DNA from: Alkalispirochaeta americana
Lineage (GTDB): Bacteria > Spirochaetota > Spirochaetia > DSM-27196 > Alkalispirochaetaceae
Assembly (NCBI RefSeq): GCF_900156105.1
Contig: NZ_FTMS01000007.1
Coordinates: 101,806 to 165,805 of the forward strand
Length of the DNA: 64,000 nt
Direction of reading: 5' to 3'
Shown: one piece after another, positions 26,274-35,613 of the stretch
Position numbering within the stretch: position 1 is the first letter of the stretch
Layout of the letters: each line of letters starts with the position of its first letter
Notes under the pieces: model-generated
What the model saw: only the letters and a program-made list of their open reading frames with translations
Databases searched by the model: none
What the model was told of the DNA's origin: nothing
Program-made: the position numbers and the translations under genes

Positions 26274-27656
26274 ATGAGGATAATGAAATTTGGCGGCAGT
26301 TCTGTGGCCGATGCGGGCCGGATCAAAGCCGTTGGGAACATTGTACAACAGGCCGTTCAGGAGGGGCCCGTGGCGCTGGTCTTTTCCGCCATGAAGGGCG
26401 TCACCAACAGCCTTCTTGAGGCGGCCGATCTGGCCCAGGCAGGGCAGAGCGGCTTTTGGGAGATTCTTCAGGATCTGCGGACCCGCCACGAGGAGACCCT
26501 GGGGGAGCTGATCCCCGATGGCGATACCACCGGCACGGCCCAAGGGGTGGCACAACTTCTGGAGGAGCTTTCGGAGCTTCTCCACGGTGTGAGTCTGGTG
26601 CGGGAATGCTCTCCCCGCACCCGGGATCTGGTGGCAAGTTTTGGCGAGCGCCTGAGCTGCCCCATTATTGCAGCCTATCTTGTCTCCCTGGGATCTCCGG
26701 CGCAGTGGGTTGACGCCCGGGAGATGATCCTCACCGACGAAAACCACGGCAATGCCCTGGTGAAAACTTCCCGGACCTACCAGGCCATCGCCACACATCT
26801 CCACGCCGTGGAAGGTATCCCTGTTATTACCGGGTTTATTGCAGCCACGTCCCAGGGGGTCACGACCACCCTGGGACGAAACGGTTCGGATTATACGGCA
26901 GCCCTTGTGGGTGCTGCCATGGCGGCCTCGGCCGTGGAGATCTGGACCGATGTGGACGGCGTGATGAGTGCCGACCCCCGCTACGTGGACAGGGCCTTTG
27001 TGATTCCCGATCTGAGCCTGCAGGAGGCCATGGAGCTTTCCTACTTCGGGGCCGAAGTTATTCACCCCTATACCATGATCCCCTCGGTGGAACGGCACAT
27101 TCCCCTGTGGATCAAAAACACCCTGCGGCCCTCGGCCCGGGGAACGCGGATTACCCAGGAATCTCCCGAGACCGATCACACCATCACAGGGATCGCCTCC
27201 ATCGAGAATGTGGCGCTCATTAATGTTCAGGGCGGCGGCATGCTGGGAATCCCCGGAATAGCTTCTCGTGTCTTTGGCGCCCTGGCCCGGGCCGATGTGA
27301 ACGTGATCATGATCTCCCAAGCCTCAAGCGAACACAGTATCTGTATTTGCGTGCGGGAATCGGAGCTGCACCGGGCCTGCGAGTTCCTGCGTCAGGAGTT
27401 GCGCACCGAGCTGGAGAGCCGCCGGATCGAGCAGTTCGAGGAACAGCCCAGCCTGGAGATCATCGCCGTGATCGGGGCCATGATGCGGGGCCATCCGGGA
27501 ATTGCCGGGAAGCTCTTTAGCGCCCTGGGAGACTCGGGCCTGAACGTCCTGGCGATCGCCCAGGGCTCCAGCGAGATGAACATTTCCTTTGTTATTAACC
27601 GGGAGGACCGCAAGGCAGCCCTGAACGTTGTCCACGATGCGTTTTTCCCTGCTTGA
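26274..27656 (+). CDS. Aspartate kinase (ThrA-type kinase domain, stand-alone)
   Basis: Phosphorylates L-aspartate, the entry to lysine, threonine and methionine synthesis. Seen: [14 protein letters not shown] at the N-terminus, [26 protein letters not shown], and two ACT domains in the C-terminal third ([20 protein letters not shown] and [20 protein letters not shown]) for allosteric control. 460 aa; it matches the kinase half of ThrA/MetL but has no fused homoserine dehydrogenase. Threonine synthase follows 63 bases later, so threonine feedback is likely. Confidence 0.92.
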   Translation: MRIMKFGGSSVADAGRIKAVGNIVQQAVQEGPVALVFSAMKGVTNSLLEAADLAQAGQSGFWEILQDLRTRHEETLGELIPDGDTTGTAQGVAQLLEELSELLHGVSLVRECSPRTRDLVASFGERLSCPIIAAYLVSLGSPAQWVDAREMILTDENHGNALVKTSRTYQAIATHLHAVEGIPVITGFIAATSQGVTTTLGRNGSDYTAALVGAAMAASAVEIWTDVDGVMSADPRYVDRAFVIPDLSLQEAMELSYFGAEVIHPYTMIPSVERHIPLWIKNTLRPSARGTRITQESPETDHTITGIASIENVALINVQGGGMLGIPGIASRVFGALARADVNVIMISQASSEHSICICVRESELHRACEFLRQELRTELESRRIEQFEEQPSLEIIAVIGAMMRGHPGIAGKLFSALGDSGLNVLAIAQGSSEMNISFVINREDRKAALNVVHDAFFPA

Positions 27657-27719
27657 GATACCCCTCTGCTTGAGGGATTTCTCCAGAACCGGAAACCAGA
27701 ACCGGAAAGAGGAGACTCT

Positions 27720-29048
27720 ATGAAGTTTGTCAGCACACGAAACCCCCGAGGACCGGCCGTATCCTTTGCCGAGGCGCTCTTTCAGGGGATCGCCCCCGAT
27801 GGTGGCCTCTACCACCCCGTGGAGGAGCCCGATCTGCGGGCGCTCATACGAAGCCTGGGCGAGGACGCCTCCTTTCTTGATTGCGCCGGAGCGATGATCC
27901 AGGGCCTTTTCGGAGACGACCATACCGCCGAGACGGCCCGGGAACTCGCCCGGCGGGCCTTTCCCTTTGAGCCTCGTCTGAACCGGCTTGAGCCGGGAAT
28001 GAGGCTCCTGGAGCTCTTTCACGGCCCCTCCTGCGCCTTCAAGGATTTTGGCGCGGGTTTTCTGGCGGCAGTCATGGAATGGGAGCTTCAGCGGGGCGGC
28101 CAGGCGATTCCCGCCGAGCGAACGGTGATCCTCACCGCCACCAGCGGCGATACGGGTAGCGCCGTGGCCCAGGCTTTTCAGGGCCGCCAGAACATCGACG
28201 TGGTGATCCTCTACCCCTCGGGGCGGGTGAGCCCCCTCCAGGAGAAGCAGCTTACCGCACCCAGCGAAAACATCACCGCCCTGGAGGTGAAGGGTTCCTT
28301 CGATGACTGCCAGCGCATGGTCAAGGAGGCCTTTGCCGACCCCGATCTGACGGGGCGAATCTGCCTCACCTCGGCCAACAGCATCAACGTGGGACGGCTG
28401 ATTCCCCAGAGCTTTTATTATATCTGGGCCTTTTCCCAGCTCAAGGACTACGCCGGGCGGGAGCTGGTCTTCTGTGTGCCCAGCGGAAACTTCGGGAACC
28501 TCACGGCGGGGCTTCTTGCCTGGCGTTGGGGCATGCCCGTGTCGTCCTTTATCGCAGCCACCAACGCCAACGACGTGGTTCCCCAGTTCCTTCAGACGGG
28601 GGTCTTTACGCCCCGTCCCTCGGTGCAGACCCTGGCCAACGCCATGGATGTGGGGAATCCCAGCAACTTCGAGCGAATGGAGCAGCTCTTTGGGTCTGCC
28701 CAGGCCATGAAGGGGCTGATTTCGGCCCGCTCCGTCTCGGACCGGGAAATCCAGGCCGTGATGAAGGATGTCTATGAGAAGCGGGGAGAACTCATTTGTC
28801 CCCACACCGCCACGGGAGTCCTGGCGGCCCGGGAGTATCTCCAGGACGATCCGGGCGAGGATACCCTGGTAGTCCCCCTGGCAACAGCCCATCCCGCCAA
28901 GTTTGTCGAGGTGAGCCGTGAGGCCCTGGGTGTGGAGCCACCCCTGCCGGAGCGGCTTGCCCGGCTCCTGGAGCAACCCAAGCGTTCGGTTATCGTGGAG
29001 AATACCCGCGAGGCCCTGGCTCGGGAGCTTCTGAAGCGCTTCGGCTAG
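27720..29048 (+). CDS. thrC: Threonine synthase
   Basis: PLP enzyme converting O-phospho-L-homoserine to threonine. Seen: the PLP lysine in SCAFKDFGAGF, phosphate-binding TATSGDTGSA, SANSINVGRLIPQ and VPSGNFGNLTAG. 442 aa. An AAAGAGGAG ribosome site lies just upstream. It follows aspartate kinase in one direction; homoserine dehydrogenase and kinase are not here. Its stop overlaps by 4 bases the stop of the converging HD gene. Confidence 0.94.
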   Translation: MKFVSTRNPRGPAVSFAEALFQGIAPDGGLYHPVEEPDLRALIRSLGEDASFLDCAGAMIQGLFGDDHTAETARELARRAFPFEPRLNRLEPGMRLLELFHGPSCAFKDFGAGFLAAVMEWELQRGGQAIPAERTVILTATSGDTGSAVAQAFQGRQNIDVVILYPSGRVSPLQEKQLTAPSENITALEVKGSFDDCQRMVKEAFADPDLTGRICLTSANSINVGRLIPQSFYYIWAFSQLKDYAGRELVFCVPSGNFGNLTAGLLAWRWGMPVSSFIAATNANDVVPQFLQTGVFTPRPSVQTLANAMDVGNPSNFERMEQLFGSAQAMKGLISARSVSDREIQAVMKDVYEKRGELICPHTATGVLAAREYLQDDPGEDTLVVPLATAHPAKFVEVSREALGVEPPLPERLARLLEQPKRSVIVENTREALARELLKRFG

Positions 29049-30127
29049 GGTCGGCCCCCCCCGGGGACCGCGCTGGTTTTCCGGTGCCTGTTCTTCTTCA
29101 GAAACCGGCGGTAGCGGGTGCAGGCCTGGTAATAGCCTTCGGGGCCCCGGAAGGATGAGCTCAGGTCGCAGCGGTAGAGTTCGAGCAACTGCGGGAAGAG
29201 CGGCGAGGCCATGAGCGGATCCCGGCGATGGTCGGGGAGCGATTCCAGCGCTCCCGGGATCATGTGATAGCGAATGAGCCAGGTGGCCTGATCGATCAGG
29301 CCTGAAGAAAAGCCCAGCCGTTTCAGGGCGCTCGCTGCTACGCGGGCGCCCAGTTCGGCGTGACCGTCAAAACGCCGCCCCTCGCGGGGCCTGGCCAGGG
29401 GCTTTCCCGAATCATGAAACAGCAGCGCCAGACTCACCAAAAGATCGGGATTCTTTTGATACCGAAAGGTCTCCACCGTGTGTCGCCAGACGTTGCCCTC
29501 GGGATGGCCCTCCTTGCTGTGCTCCGTGCGGTTCATCTGATCCAGCTCGGGCAACACCGCCGCCAGGTAGCCCGAGCGCCGCAGAATCTCAAGCCCCGCC
29601 CAGGCCCGTGGCCCCGTGATGATCTGCGAGATGATCAGGCGGTGGAAGGCCGCAGGAAGCGACGGGTCTTCCTGCCAGGGTTCGGGCGATCGGGCCGGAG
29701 CAAAGGGAAAGCGTGCGCAGAGCAGGGCCGCTTCCAGGGGATCTTCCAGATCATCCAGGGGGAGAGGTTCCGGGAGGGAGCGCCTTCGGGCCTCCTTCAG
29801 AAGCGGGTACAGCCCGGCGGGATCCGAGAAGCGCCGTGTTCCCGGCTCCCAGGCGAAGTGGAACAGGGGGTGCCGGGGAGCGTGGTGGCTCCCGTCGGAA
29901 TCGGCGCTGCGGATAAGCAGCTCCCGGCCCTCGTGCCGCACCAGGACATCCCAGAAGGGCAGGCCCGGAAAGGTAATCTCCGGAAAGATGCGGGCCAGCT
30001 CCGGCAGTGTTGCCTCGGTCTCCAGGGTGGCGAGAGTTGCTGCGGGGAAGCCCCAGAGGCCTTCCAGGGCGCTGATTCCCAGGTAGCGGTACTCCCGGGG
30101 CTCTTCTTCCAGGGGTTTCAGAACCAT
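29045..30127 (-). CDS. HD-domain protein related to poly(A) polymerase/CCA transferase
   Basis: 360 aa. The C-terminal half holds an HD phosphohydrolase core (NVWRHTVETFRYQ, then LALLFHDSGKP and DGHAELGARVA), most like the HD domain of bacterial tRNA nucleotidyltransferases. The N-terminal 150 residues sit where the nucleotidyltransferase head would be but show no GS...DxD catalytic motif, so that domain is degenerate or replaced. The start at 30127 lies 5 bases after the TetR stop, so the two are co-transcribed. The nucleotide or tRNA substrate is unknown. Confidence 0.7.
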   Translation of the reverse strand: MVLKPLEEEPREYRYLGISALEGLWGFPAATLATLETEATLPELARIFPEITFPGLPFWDVLVRHEGRELLIRSADSDGSHHAPRHPLFHFAWEPGTRRFSDPAGLYPLLKEARRRSLPEPLPLDDLEDPLEAALLCARFPFAPARSPEPWQEDPSLPAAFHRLIISQIITGPRAWAGLEILRRSGYLAAVLPELDQMNRTEHSKEGHPEGNVWRHTVETFRYQKNPDLLVSLALLFHDSGKPLARPREGRRFDGHAELGARVAASALKRLGFSSGLIDQATWLIRYHMIPGALESLPDHRRDPLMASPLFPQLLELYRCDLSSSFRGPEGYYQACTRYRRFLKKNRHRKTSAVPGGGRP

Positions 30128-30132
30128 AGGCT

Positions 30133-30795
30133 CTAGGATACTGCGGGATCGGGAACCAGGTCCACTCCGGCTCCAAACTGGACAGCCAGGCTGCGCATGC
30201 GGGCGCGGATCTCGCCGCTGGGCATCTCGTGGTGGCGCCGGAGGATATACTCTATGTGAAACCCGTGGATAGCGTAGCCGAAGGTCTCTCCCAGCTGCTC
30301 CGGGTTGGATATATCGGGGAGCATCCCCTGGCTGTGCATCCAGAGAAAGGTGGTTCGGAAGAACTCCACGAACTGCTCGGTGATCTGCAAAACAATCTGT
30401 GCCGCCTGGTGGTTCAGAAACTGCTCCGAGAGCAGCATGATCCAGGCGTCGGAGAGGAGGGGATCGTCGGTATCGTGGAGGTACCACTCGATCAGCTCCG
30501 TGAGCAGGGCCGTGGCTGGTGTGGTCGAGGGGGGAGCTGCGTGAAGGCAGTGAGCTGCCCTCCGGGAGAGCATCTCCTCCGGTTCCGAGGGGAGCTGGGA
30601 GGTGCTCAGGAAGAAATCGAAAATATCCTGAAGGATATCGCCTTTTCCCCTGTAGTGGTTATAAATAGAGGGTTTCTGTATTCCCACGGCCTGGGCGATC
30701 GCCGAGAGGGAGGTCCTGCCGTAGCCGTGGCGGGCAAAGAGACGAATCGCCGCAGACAGAATGGCATGTTGTGTTTTGGACCGGTCTTTCTCCAT
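30133..30795 (-). CDS. TetR-family repressor
   Basis: 220 aa. The N-terminal helix-turn-helix (about residues 10-57, AARLFARHGYGRTSLSAIAQ-like with KPSIYNHYRGKGDIL) is typical TetR; the C-terminal ligand domain is not assignable. Its own promoter has an ACTA...TAGT palindrome in the spacer, and a related palindrome sits at the start of the divergent GDPD-BCCT operon, so it probably represses both. By context it may act as a BetI-like osmolyte or choline sensor (inference). Confidence 0.88.
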   Translation of the reverse strand: MEKDRSKTQHAILSAAIRLFARHGYGRTSLSAIAQAVGIQKPSIYNHYRGKGDILQDIFDFFLSTSQLPSEPEEMLSRRAAHCLHAAPPSTTPATALLTELIEWYLHDTDDPLLSDAWIMLLSEQFLNHQAAQIVLQITEQFVEFFRTTFLWMHSQGMLPDISNPEQLGETFGYAIHGFHIEYILRRHHEMPSGEIRARMRSLAVQFGAGVDLVPDPAVS

Positions 30796-30845
30796 CGGAC
30801 ACGCCCAGTATGGGCCATCGGGTCCGCTTCTGCAAGGCCCGGCGC

Positions 30846-30874
30846 ATAATATATACTAACGGTCGGTAGTACAA
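30846..30874 (-). promoter_or_regulatory. tetR promoter with operator in the spacer
   Basis: On the minus strand: TTGTAC -35 (30869-30874), 17-base spacer, TATTAT -10 (30846-30851). The 16-base imperfect palindrome ACTAACGGTCGGTAGT (30855-30870) fills the spacer, a classic autorepression layout. Confidence 0.6.
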
Positions 30875-30886
30875 ACTCATTATGAC

Positions 30887-30902
30887 ACTAACGAATGGTA
30901 GT
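30887..30902. promoter_or_regulatory. Second TetR-type operator
   Basis: ACTAACGAATGGTAGT, matching the operator at 30855 in both half-sites and centred 32 bases (about three helical turns) from it, so two repressor dimers could bind one face of the DNA. Confidence 0.5.
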
Positions 30903-31121
30903 TTTTTCTCCGGTTTTTGTATGATAAAGAGACAGGGGCAGAATTTCTGATGCCATAATATCTCATGTATTTTGATAAAAAATGCCAATATTCAATTTAT
31001 CACGGCTTTTTTTCGTGGAATCAGACGGGGGTTTCTCCGGCTTTGCTGGTTTTCTTTATTCTTCAACACAAATATTTAGAGGCCGAAGAAATTATTACTG
31101 AAACATCTGTGAAAAAAGTGT

Positions 31122-31162
31122 TTGACAGCCCGTGAAATCGGGTGTTAAATCGGTAGTTACCG
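31122..31162 (+). promoter_or_regulatory. GDPD-BCCT promoter with operator at the start site
   Basis: TTGACA -35 (31122-31127), 17-base spacer, TTAAAT -10 (31145-31150), followed directly by the palindrome CGGTAGTTACCG (31151-31162), which shares the GGTAGT half-site with the tetR operators and covers the expected transcription start. The 30903-31121 stretch before it is AT-rich and otherwise shows nothing. Confidence 0.6.
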
Positions 31163-31277
31163 TTTGATCTTTCATCTGAGATTCAATCCATGGATCTGTC
31201 CTGTGAATCCAGCTTGTGAATTAAAGTTTTCGAATTTACCGCGTGGTGAAACACCGGTGTATGAGGAGTGGTGTGCC

Positions 31278-32006
31278 GTGACCATCTTTGCCCATCGGGG
31301 AGCATCCCGAAATGCTCCCGAGAACAGCCTTGCCGCCTTTCAGACTGCCCTGGACCAGGGTGCCTGCGCGATTGAACTGGACGTGCAGATGACCAGGGAC
31401 CAGAAGCTGGTGGTGTGCCATGACCTCACCCTGGACCGGACAACGGACCGCAGGGGATATATCAAGGATCTTTCCCTGGAGGAGGTGCAGGAGGCCGATT
31501 GCGGAAGCTGGTTTCACGACGACTTTTCCGGCGAGCGGATTCCCTTGTTGCAGGAGGTGCTCCGCCGTGTTCCTCCCTCGGTGCTGGTGAACGTGGAGGT
31601 GAAAAATCATCCCTGCCACCAGGGAATTATCGAGGAGGCCCTGCTGGAACTGGTGGCCCGGGAAGGTCGGCAGGAGAGCGTGCTCTATTCCTCCTTCGAC
31701 CATCGAGTTTTGCAACAGATCCACCGCCTCGATCCGTCAGCAAAAATCGGGGCGCTTTTCTACGCGAATATCCTGGAGCCCTGGCAGTATCTGGAAGACC
31801 AGGGAATTGTGCCGTTCAGTCTTCACTGGGCCGAAGAATACGTGAGTCAGGAGCTGATTCAGGGCGCGCACCAGCGGGGATTGAAGGTTTTTGCCTATAC
31901 CGTCAACCAGGGTGATCGTACCCGGGAGCTGGCCTCGCTGGGTCTGGACGGAATCTTTTCCGATCTTCCCCGGGAGATGGCTGGTTCCCTGGATGGGGGG
32001 CGGTAG
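31278..32006 (+). CDS. Glycerophosphodiester phosphodiesterase
   Basis: Cytoplasmic GDPD, 242 aa, hydrolysing glycerophosphodiesters (for example glycerophosphocholine) to glycerol-3-phosphate and an alcohol. Seen: HRGASRNAPENSLAAF at the N-terminus, IELDVQMTRDQKLVVCHD with metal and catalytic residues, VNVEVKN, and the C-terminal GLDGIFSDLP. The GTG start has GAGGAG 9 bases upstream; the frame extends further 5' without homology. Followed by a BCCT transporter: the pair could release and import choline-type osmoprotectants. Confidence 0.9.
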   Translation: MTIFAHRGASRNAPENSLAAFQTALDQGACAIELDVQMTRDQKLVVCHDLTLDRTTDRRGYIKDLSLEEVQEADCGSWFHDDFSGERIPLLQEVLRRVPPSVLVNVEVKNHPCHQGIIEEALLELVAREGRQESVLYSSFDHRVLQQIHRLDPSAKIGALFYANILEPWQYLEDQGIVPFSLHWAEEYVSQELIQGAHQRGLKVFAYTVNQGDRTRELASLGLDGIFSDLPREMAGSLDGGR

Positions 32007-32087
32007 CGATGGCGGGCAGTAGTAATGGAAGCGTGTCTTCAAAGAAGTTTTTCGATACATCACACACAATAAAAGGAGAGTCTAATT

Positions 32088-33656
32088 TTGTTGGATGCAT
32101 TTAAAGGACCGAAGGTTGATAAAGTTGTTTTTATCCCTTCTGTAGCGATTACGCTGTTTCTGGCGGTCTATTTCGTGATCAATCCCGAGGACAGTCTGTT
32201 GAAACTCAGCGCTGTCTTTACCTACATGACCGATGATCTGGGCTGGACCTACGTATGGTTCACTCTGGCGGCCTTCGCCAGTGCGCTCTACCTGATTTTC
32301 GGAAAATACGGAAAACGCAAGCTTGGAGACGAGCATGACAAGCCCGATTTTTCCACCTTTTCCTGGATCGGTATGATTTTTACCGCCAGCACCGGTTCGT
32401 CCCTGCTCTACTGGGGCATGATCGAGTGGATCTATTTCTGGAAATCTCCCCCTCTGGGAGCAGAAGCGGGTTCCTGGCAGGCTGCCGAGTTGGCCTCGGC
32501 CTACGGTATGTTCCACTGGGGTTTCACCGCCTGGGCCATGTACGCTGTGGTGTCGATTGCCATCGCCTACGCCTACCACGTAAAGAAAAAACCGATTCTG
32601 CGCCTTTCCGAGGCAACCCGGGGTATCCTGGGGGACCGTGTAGACGGCCCTATCGGTAAAGCGATCGATATTTTCTTCATGTTTGGCCTGATCGGTGGTG
32701 TCACCACATCCATGGGGCTGGGAACGCCCATGCTCACGGCGGGTATTTGCAAGCTCACGGGGCTGGAGCATACCCAGACGCTGGAGATCATCGTGATCAC
32801 CACCTGGACCCTGAGCATCGGCTTCACCTTGCTCTTTGGTCTGGAGCGGGGTATTCGACGAATGTCGGATCTGAACATCTATCTGGCCTTTGGTGTGCTG
32901 GGATTCCTGCTTTTCTTCGGCGGACATTTCCTCTTCATCGTGAACCATACCACCTCTGCCGTGGGAACGATCTTCCAGAACTTCATGATCATGAGCTTCT
33001 GGACCGACGCGGTGGGACAGTCCAAGCATCCTCAGTGGTGGACGGTTTTCTACTGGGCCTGGTGGGTTGTCTACGCTCCTGCCATGGGGTTGTATATCGC
33101 CAAGATTTCCCGGGGCCGGACGATCCGCCAGACCGTGCTGGGGTCTGTCTTCTGGGGAACCCTGGGGTCCTGGATCTTCTTTGCAATCCTTGGAAATCAC
33201 TCCATGGGGCTCTTCCTGAGTGCAACCCGTCCCGAGTCGTTCTCCGGTCCCGCCCTGAATGTGATCGAGATTTTTGACAACGTGGGCGTTTCCTGGGCTA
33301 TCGTTGAGAGTGTCGCGGCAGCTCCCCTGGGGTCGATTGTTCTGGCAGCCTTTGTGCTTCTGGCCTTCATCTCCATGGTTACCGGCCAGACCACTATCGC
33401 CTTCACCCTGGCGTCGGTTTGTACCAAAGAGCTTAAGGAAGAAGACGAGCCTGCTCGCTGGAACTCTTTCTTCTGGGCTCTGGTGCTGGGATCAATCTCG
33501 GTCTCGCTCTTGCTCTTTAACGCCCTGCAGCCCCTGCAGACCACCTCGATCGTGGCGGCCTTTCCGCTCATGGGTGTGCTGATTCTGGTGGCGATCTCCT
33601 TCTTCAAGATGATCAGGGAGGACGATAAGGAGGCTGAGAAGGCTGCCGGGAAGTAG
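32088..33656 (+). CDS. BCCT-family betaine/choline/carnitine transporter
   Basis: 522-aa, 12-helix secondary transporter for quaternary-ammonium osmoprotectants. Seen: STGSSLLYWGMIEW in helix 3, the GGVTTSMGLGTPML stretch in helix 5 region, and the Trp-rich signature WWTVFYWAWWVVYAPAMG that forms the substrate box. It starts with TTG (32088, or 32091), with AAAGGAGA upstream; no ATG is in frame nearby. Cytosolic ends are short, so osmosensing by a long C-terminal tail (as in BetP) is not evident. Co-transcribed with GDPD. Confidence 0.92.
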   Translation: MLDAFKGPKVDKVVFIPSVAITLFLAVYFVINPEDSLLKLSAVFTYMTDDLGWTYVWFTLAAFASALYLIFGKYGKRKLGDEHDKPDFSTFSWIGMIFTASTGSSLLYWGMIEWIYFWKSPPLGAEAGSWQAAELASAYGMFHWGFTAWAMYAVVSIAIAYAYHVKKKPILRLSEATRGILGDRVDGPIGKAIDIFFMFGLIGGVTTSMGLGTPMLTAGICKLTGLEHTQTLEIIVITTWTLSIGFTLLFGLERGIRRMSDLNIYLAFGVLGFLLFFGGHFLFIVNHTTSAVGTIFQNFMIMSFWTDAVGQSKHPQWWTVFYWAWWVVYAPAMGLYIAKISRGRTIRQTVLGSVFWGTLGSWIFFAILGNHSMGLFLSATRPESFSGPALNVIEIFDNVGVSWAIVESVAAAPLGSIVLAAFVLLAFISMVTGQTTIAFTLASVCTKELKEEDEPARWNSFFWALVLGSISVSLLLFNALQPLQTTSIVAAFPLMGVLILVAISFFKMIREDDKEAEKAAGK

Positions 33657-33717
33657 CCTCGCCGGTACCGTTCTGCACAGAAAAACCACAGCAGGTTCCT
33701 GCTGACCGACTGCGGTC

Positions 33718-33755
33718 GTCGTTCCGGAAGTTTTCCGGGGCGACGGCTTTTTTTT
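33718..33755 (+). terminator. Terminator after the BCCT gene
   Basis: A 12-base-pair stem (33718-33729 with 33733-33744, two G-U pairs) with a 3-base loop, followed by GGC and eight T residues. Confidence 0.85.
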
Positions 33756-33858
33756 GGTTCATCGCCGCCTCCCCGGGGCACCCGATCCTCTTCCGGGGGG
33801 CGGTTTTTGCTCCCCGACGGGCTTGTTCAGGAAGGCTCTTTCCTGATTGAATTGCCCC

Positions 33859-35613
33859 ATGAATGGACAATCCTGGTGGCAAGATGGTGCAATTTACCAT
33901 ATCTACCCCCGCAGTTTTCACGATACCAACGGTGACGGTCTGGGGGATCTTCGGGGAATTACGGAGAAGCTTCCCTATTTGCAGGATCTGGGGGTGGATG
34001 CGATCTGGATGGGGCCGGTTTTTCTCTCTCCCCAGGTAGATAACGGCTATGATATCAGCGACTACTGCGATATCGATCCGCTCTTTGGCACCCTGGCCGA
34101 TATGGATGAGCTCATTGAAGCTGCCCAGGGGCGGGGGATCAGGGTATTGCTGGATCTCGTTTTCAATCATACCAGTGATCTCCATCCCTGGTTCGTCTCT
34201 TCCCGGGATGACCCCCGGGGGCCCCACGGCGACTGGTACATCTGGCGCGATGCCCCGCCCGAGGGGGGGCTGCCCAATAACTGGCGCGGCTTTTTCAGCC
34301 TTCCCGCCTGGACCTGGTGTCCCCGGCGCGGGCAGTATTACCTGCACCTCTTTGCGGCCCAGCAGCCTGATTTGAACTGGGAGAATCCTGCCGTGCGGGA
34401 GGCTCTTGCCGGAGTTGCCCGGTTCTGGCTTGATCGCGGGGTGGACGGTTTTCGTATGGACGTGATCAACCTTATCTCGAAGCGCCAGGGGCTGCCATCG
34501 ATTCCTCCCGGGGAGTCTCCGGCGGGGTATTTTATCGATGGTCCCCGGGTGCTCCCCTGGCTTCAGGAGTTCCGTCGGGATCTGTCCCGGGAGAGGAAGA
34601 ATCATGAGGAGCTTCTCCTGGTAGGGGAGACCCCGGGGATATCCCCCGAGGCGGCCCGGGCCTATACCGGCGGGGGGCCCGAGGGTCCTGCTCTGGACAT
34701 GGTGCTGCTCTTTGATCACCTTGCCGTTGATCACGGGCCTGGCGGGCGTTGGGATCCCCGGCCCCTGCGGATCTCGGCGCTCCGTCAGGTCACGGCCCGG
34801 TGGCAGGGTGAGCTGCAGGAGCCCTCCTGGCCCAGCCTGTACCTCTCGAACCATGATCAACCCCGGGTTGTCTCCCGGTTTGGTGATCCCCGGGAGTATC
34901 GCTACGAGAGCGCCACGGCCCTGGCCACAGCCTTTTACCTCCAGCGGGGAACTCCTGTCATTTACCAGGGTGACGAGATCGCCATGGCAAATTATCCCCT
35001 GGCATCCCCCGGGGAGCTTCAGGATATCGAGAGTATCAACGCTCTGGAGGCGCTTTGTGCCGGGGGGATGGCGAGGGATGCCGCCTTCGAGCGGATTCGT
35101 CATGAGGCGCGGGATAACGGGCGGACCCCCTTCCAGTGGTCATCGGAGGAACAGGCGGGTTTCAGCCGGGGTGAGCCCTGGTTTCCCCTGAACCCCGATT
35201 ATCCTCGCTGGAACGCCCGGGCCCAGGCCGGGGAGGGGGCCCCGGGTTCGGTGCTGGCCTTTTTTCGGCGCCTTCTGGCTCTCCGAAAGGGTCACGAGGT
35301 TTTGCGCCGGGGAGGATTCTCCCTGGTCCCGGTGGATGAGGAATCGCCGCTTTTCGGATTTTGTCGCGATCTCACGCCCTGGCGGGATCTCGGGGGCGAA
35401 ATTGCCCAGGCCGGGGAGGGGCCGGAGCGGGCATACATCTGGGTAAACCTCTCGGGATCAGAGGAGCGGCTTCCCTCCGGGGCCGGGGGTGACCTGGTCG
35501 GGGAGGAGACGGCTCTGGCCTTGAGCAACTATTCAGCTCCAGGAGAGACGGGGCTTCTCAGGCCCTGGGAGGCCCGGGTGTACCTTCGGACGCATCGGGG
35601 AGGTGCGTCGTGA
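33859..35613 (+). CDS. GH13 alpha-glucosidase / oligo-1,6-glucosidase
   Basis: Glycoside hydrolase family 13, 584 aa, cytoplasmic (no signal). Seen: YHIYPRSFHDTNGDGLGDL, conserved region I DLVFNHTSD, nucleophile Asp 201 in GVDGFRMDVIN, general acid Glu 257 in LLVGET, and Asp 333 in LSNHDQPR. This set is that of oligo-1,6-glucosidase, alpha-glucosidase and trehalulose/trehalose-6-P hydrolases; the exact substrate cannot be fixed. ATG 33859 matches the family N-terminus better than the TTG at 33847. It overlaps the next gene (cyclase) by GTGA. Confidence 0.9.
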   Translation: MNGQSWWQDGAIYHIYPRSFHDTNGDGLGDLRGITEKLPYLQDLGVDAIWMGPVFLSPQVDNGYDISDYCDIDPLFGTLADMDELIEAAQGRGIRVLLDLVFNHTSDLHPWFVSSRDDPRGPHGDWYIWRDAPPEGGLPNNWRGFFSLPAWTWCPRRGQYYLHLFAAQQPDLNWENPAVREALAGVARFWLDRGVDGFRMDVINLISKRQGLPSIPPGESPAGYFIDGPRVLPWLQEFRRDLSRERKNHEELLLVGETPGISPEAARAYTGGGPEGPALDMVLLFDHLAVDHGPGGRWDPRPLRISALRQVTARWQGELQEPSWPSLYLSNHDQPRVVSRFGDPREYRYESATALATAFYLQRGTPVIYQGDEIAMANYPLASPGELQDIESINALEALCAGGMARDAAFERIRHEARDNGRTPFQWSSEEQAGFSRGEPWFPLNPDYPRWNARAQAGEGAPGSVLAFFRRLLALRKGHEVLRRGGFSLVPVDEESPLFGFCRDLTPWRDLGGEIAQAGEGPERAYIWVNLSGSEERLPSGAGGDLVGEETALALSNYSAPGETGLLRPWEARVYLRTHRGGAS

